Positions 60,541 through 62,003 of a stretch of 62,003 bases of DNA are shown in pieces (within the stretch, counting starts at the first letter, position 1; each line of letters begins with the position of its first letter). A model generated the notes under the pieces. It was not told the DNA's origin. It searched no databases and worked only from the letters and a program-made list of their open reading frames with translations. Origin of the DNA: Hofstenia miamia (lineage: Eukaryota > Xenacoelomorpha > Acoela); the NCBI GenBank assembly GCA_004352715.1, contig SCFE01000044.1, positions 325,562 through 387,564 of the forward strand, written 5' to 3'. The translations under genes and the position numbers were made by a program.

Positions 60541-60681
60541 GAAGTCTCCATCACAATGTCGGCATTCAGCATTTCCCTTATCTATCCAGTATGTGCGCAT
60601 GTCTTCGTTTATTGTTTTAGGCCACTCACCAAGATCATTATTGTCAAATATTTCTATGTCCTCTTCTAGTAAATCTTCTTG
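60541..60681. repeat. Contig-end duplicate, right copy (141 bp)
   Basis: Same sequence as 60379-60519; see that entry. Confidence 0.92.
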
Positions 60682-60861
60682 GGTTTGAACAACTTCAACA
60701 TCTTTAGTTGCTTGACTTTTCTCAGAGAGAGAAACAGAGTCAGCAGAATCAGATTGATTTTCATTTTGGGTTTGGACTTGCAACCACTGTGTGATCTTTA
60801 AAAGCTTCTTATTTTTTTCTTCTTGCTCCAACTTTTTCTTTCGTTTAAGATTTCGTGTCAT

Positions 60862-61888
60862 ATATTTTCTTCCTTCATCCCTTGTTGGCTACTGGCAGTT
60901 TATTCCATTCTAAAAATAATGACCGATTATAACAAATTATGTTTTCTTTTACATAGATAGGTATCAAATTCTCATTGACTATGGCTGACATTATTGCGAA
61001 ACCAATGTCATGTCTGGTATAACAGAAGCATAATTATTCAGGCAAAGACTTCAAAGAAAAGCTTTAGAGATAAACAATTCTCTTCTCAATCAACATATGC
61101 TATTGATCAAGTAGGTCGTAAATTACCTCAGATGTCAATTTTCAGACAAATTGTACAGGCAACCCCGCCTAATACCCCGTTTACACGTGACATGAGACAT
61201 GCATGTCTTGTGTTTTCAATGAGCGAATGTCACGTCTAAACACCCAAAACACGCGACATTCAACCTCTCAAGTAGAGCACTTGAAAAACATTCGAATATC
61301 AAAAGATTTTGATTTTCTCGAGTGTCTTATGTCTCGTGCGCGGACTCCGAGATAAACTCGGAGTCGCGTCTCGTGGTCACCGTGAAACACCCAAAATATG
61401 AGACATGCATGTTTTCGAATGAAATTATAATTAACAATTGTACCGCGATTTAACACAAATTAGTCAATATTACTAATCAAAATTTACAACTAAATTGATC
61501 ATATTTTTAGCCGAAATTATTGTGATGTGTTTAATGAAATCTTGATTTTTTTCACTTTGTGTAATACTAAATAATACATATATTCTATGTGAGTAAAATT
61601 GTTACATTTTGCCATTCAAATTATGGAATATCGATATTTGAAAAAGTTCATCAAAATTAAGAGAAATGATGTACCGACTCCAACATGTTTGATCGCATTG
61701 TTGTTGTCAGATTATATTTCAAATAGATAAAATAATTGATAAAGTTCTAAATTTCTTATTCTATTCCATTTTGTGTAACTACATACATTTCTGACATTAA
61801 TACATTTTGATAGAGTTTGCGTTCATTTTCATTAATGTTTCCTTTATAAAAATTTCATGTCTAGAATTCCGAGGGCAATATATATATA
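60862..61888. other. No gene; hairpin-bearing repeat block
   Basis: From about 61155 to 61420 the DNA is less AT-rich, with recurring words gagacatgcatg (61195-61206 and 61399-61410) and acacccaaaa (61240 and 61386). A perfect 9-bp hairpin gactccgag/ctcggagtc lies at 61343-61365. This looks like a decayed non-autonomous element whose edges I could not fix. The rest is featureless. Confidence 0.4.
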
Positions 61889-62003
61889 CTACGCGACAAA
61901 AAAAATTAGACACATTAGTAATTTTATACATTGAATTTCTCAAAGTTGACAGACAATACAAAAACACGAATAACATATAAAATAAACAGAAAAAAGTGGT
62001 CTA
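61889..62003 (+). mobile_element. Possible left end of a Tc1-like element, cut by the window
   Basis: After TA, ctacgcgacaaaaaaaatta followed by gacaca has the form of a Tc1-like terminal repeat (compare tagttggctgcaaaaaaaa at 53090). No transposase is visible before the window ends. Confidence 0.4.

Larger units (their letters stand above)
60019..60861 (-). pseudogene. hAT-type transposase with TTF zinc finger (ZMYM1-like), N-terminal relic
   Basis: The minus strand starts at ATG 60859-60861 with a Lys/Glu-rich coiled leader, then LGEWPKTINEDMRTYWIDKG, AECRHCDGDF, RHCTASLF, the shifted WLCYSKTAGKVYCFVCKL, then FTVGCNDWKNARSCIESH and a tail DGSLVQQYNDECKCWQQV. This order (WP...YWIEKGP, CYS...GKVxCFxCKLF, GxxDWKNA, ExxxWxxVL) is the TTF-type finger domain of ZMYM1-like hAT proteins. 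Frameshifts and stops separate the pieces, and the catalytic domain is absent. The assembly gap at 60520 with its duplicated flanks lengthens the apparent ORF artificially. Confidence 0.75.

Noticed and set aside
60335-60688. Internal protein repeat in the 60.3-60.9 kb ORF
   Set aside because: The repeat units are the identical flanks of a 21-N gap, best explained by an unmerged contig overlap.

Overview
This window is animal genomic DNA, strongly A+T-rich. It has spliced genes with short to medium introns, many (TA)n and (TAA)n microsatellites, and a dense load of decayed DNA transposons and non-LTR retrotransposons. The best clue to the organism is an Ikaros-family zinc-finger gene, typical of chordates and their close relatives. 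A low-GC genome with compact genes would fit a tunicate such as an ascidian. That assignment is inference; a non-vertebrate deuterostome is as far as the sequence goes. No bacterial, organellar, tRNA, rRNA or CRISPR feature was seen.

Host genes. (1) An Ikaros-like transcription factor, + strand, four exons, 4480-7107, open from ATG to stop (400 aa). (2) A cytoskeletal protein, + strand, six visible exons, 32182-38117, 5' end not found. It combines a Cys-rich module, seven Gln-Thr type motifs resembling LC8 dynein light chain sites, and a C-terminal CAP-Gly domain with a divergent core motif. (3) A GILT-like lysosomal thiol reductase, - strand, four clear exons, 41438-43354. Its CxxC active site reads Cys-Pro-Phe-Ser. 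(4) An orphan + strand last exon, 44629-44847, that looks like the end of a C2 domain. (5) Two weaker candidate exons at 25305-25528 and 39538-39643.

Mobile DNA fills most of the rest. A 2.6 kb hAT element (10504-13092) has a perfect 8-bp target duplication and a transposase broken by one in-frame stop. It sits inside an older LINE relic. Short non-autonomous hAT, pogo-like and piggyBac-like elements with recognisable target duplications lie at 3416, 14132, 17037, 19370, 20618, 42049 and 56348. Mariner/Tc1 relics lie at 16101, 52252, 53090 and 58629. APE-type LINE fragments lie at 8-10 kb, 13 kb, 26.8 kb, 44.2 kb and 48-49.6 kb. Five 5'-truncated pieces of an R4/Dong-like retrotransposon (29.1, 29.4, 30.7, 49.6 and 59.9 kb) each begin at a (TAA)n tract, the known target of Dong. 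A zinc-finger pseudogene (57-58.6 kb) and a TTF-type hAT transposase relic (60-60.9 kb) close the window.

Assembly caveats. N runs lie at 23532-23688, 24364-25200, 29812-30710 and 60520-60540. The last is flanked by identical 141-bp copies, almost certainly an unmerged contig overlap. A 258-bp identical duplication (28253/29483) and a shared block at 23458/29774 also abut (TA)n tracts, so the order of pieces between 23 and 31 kb is doubtful.
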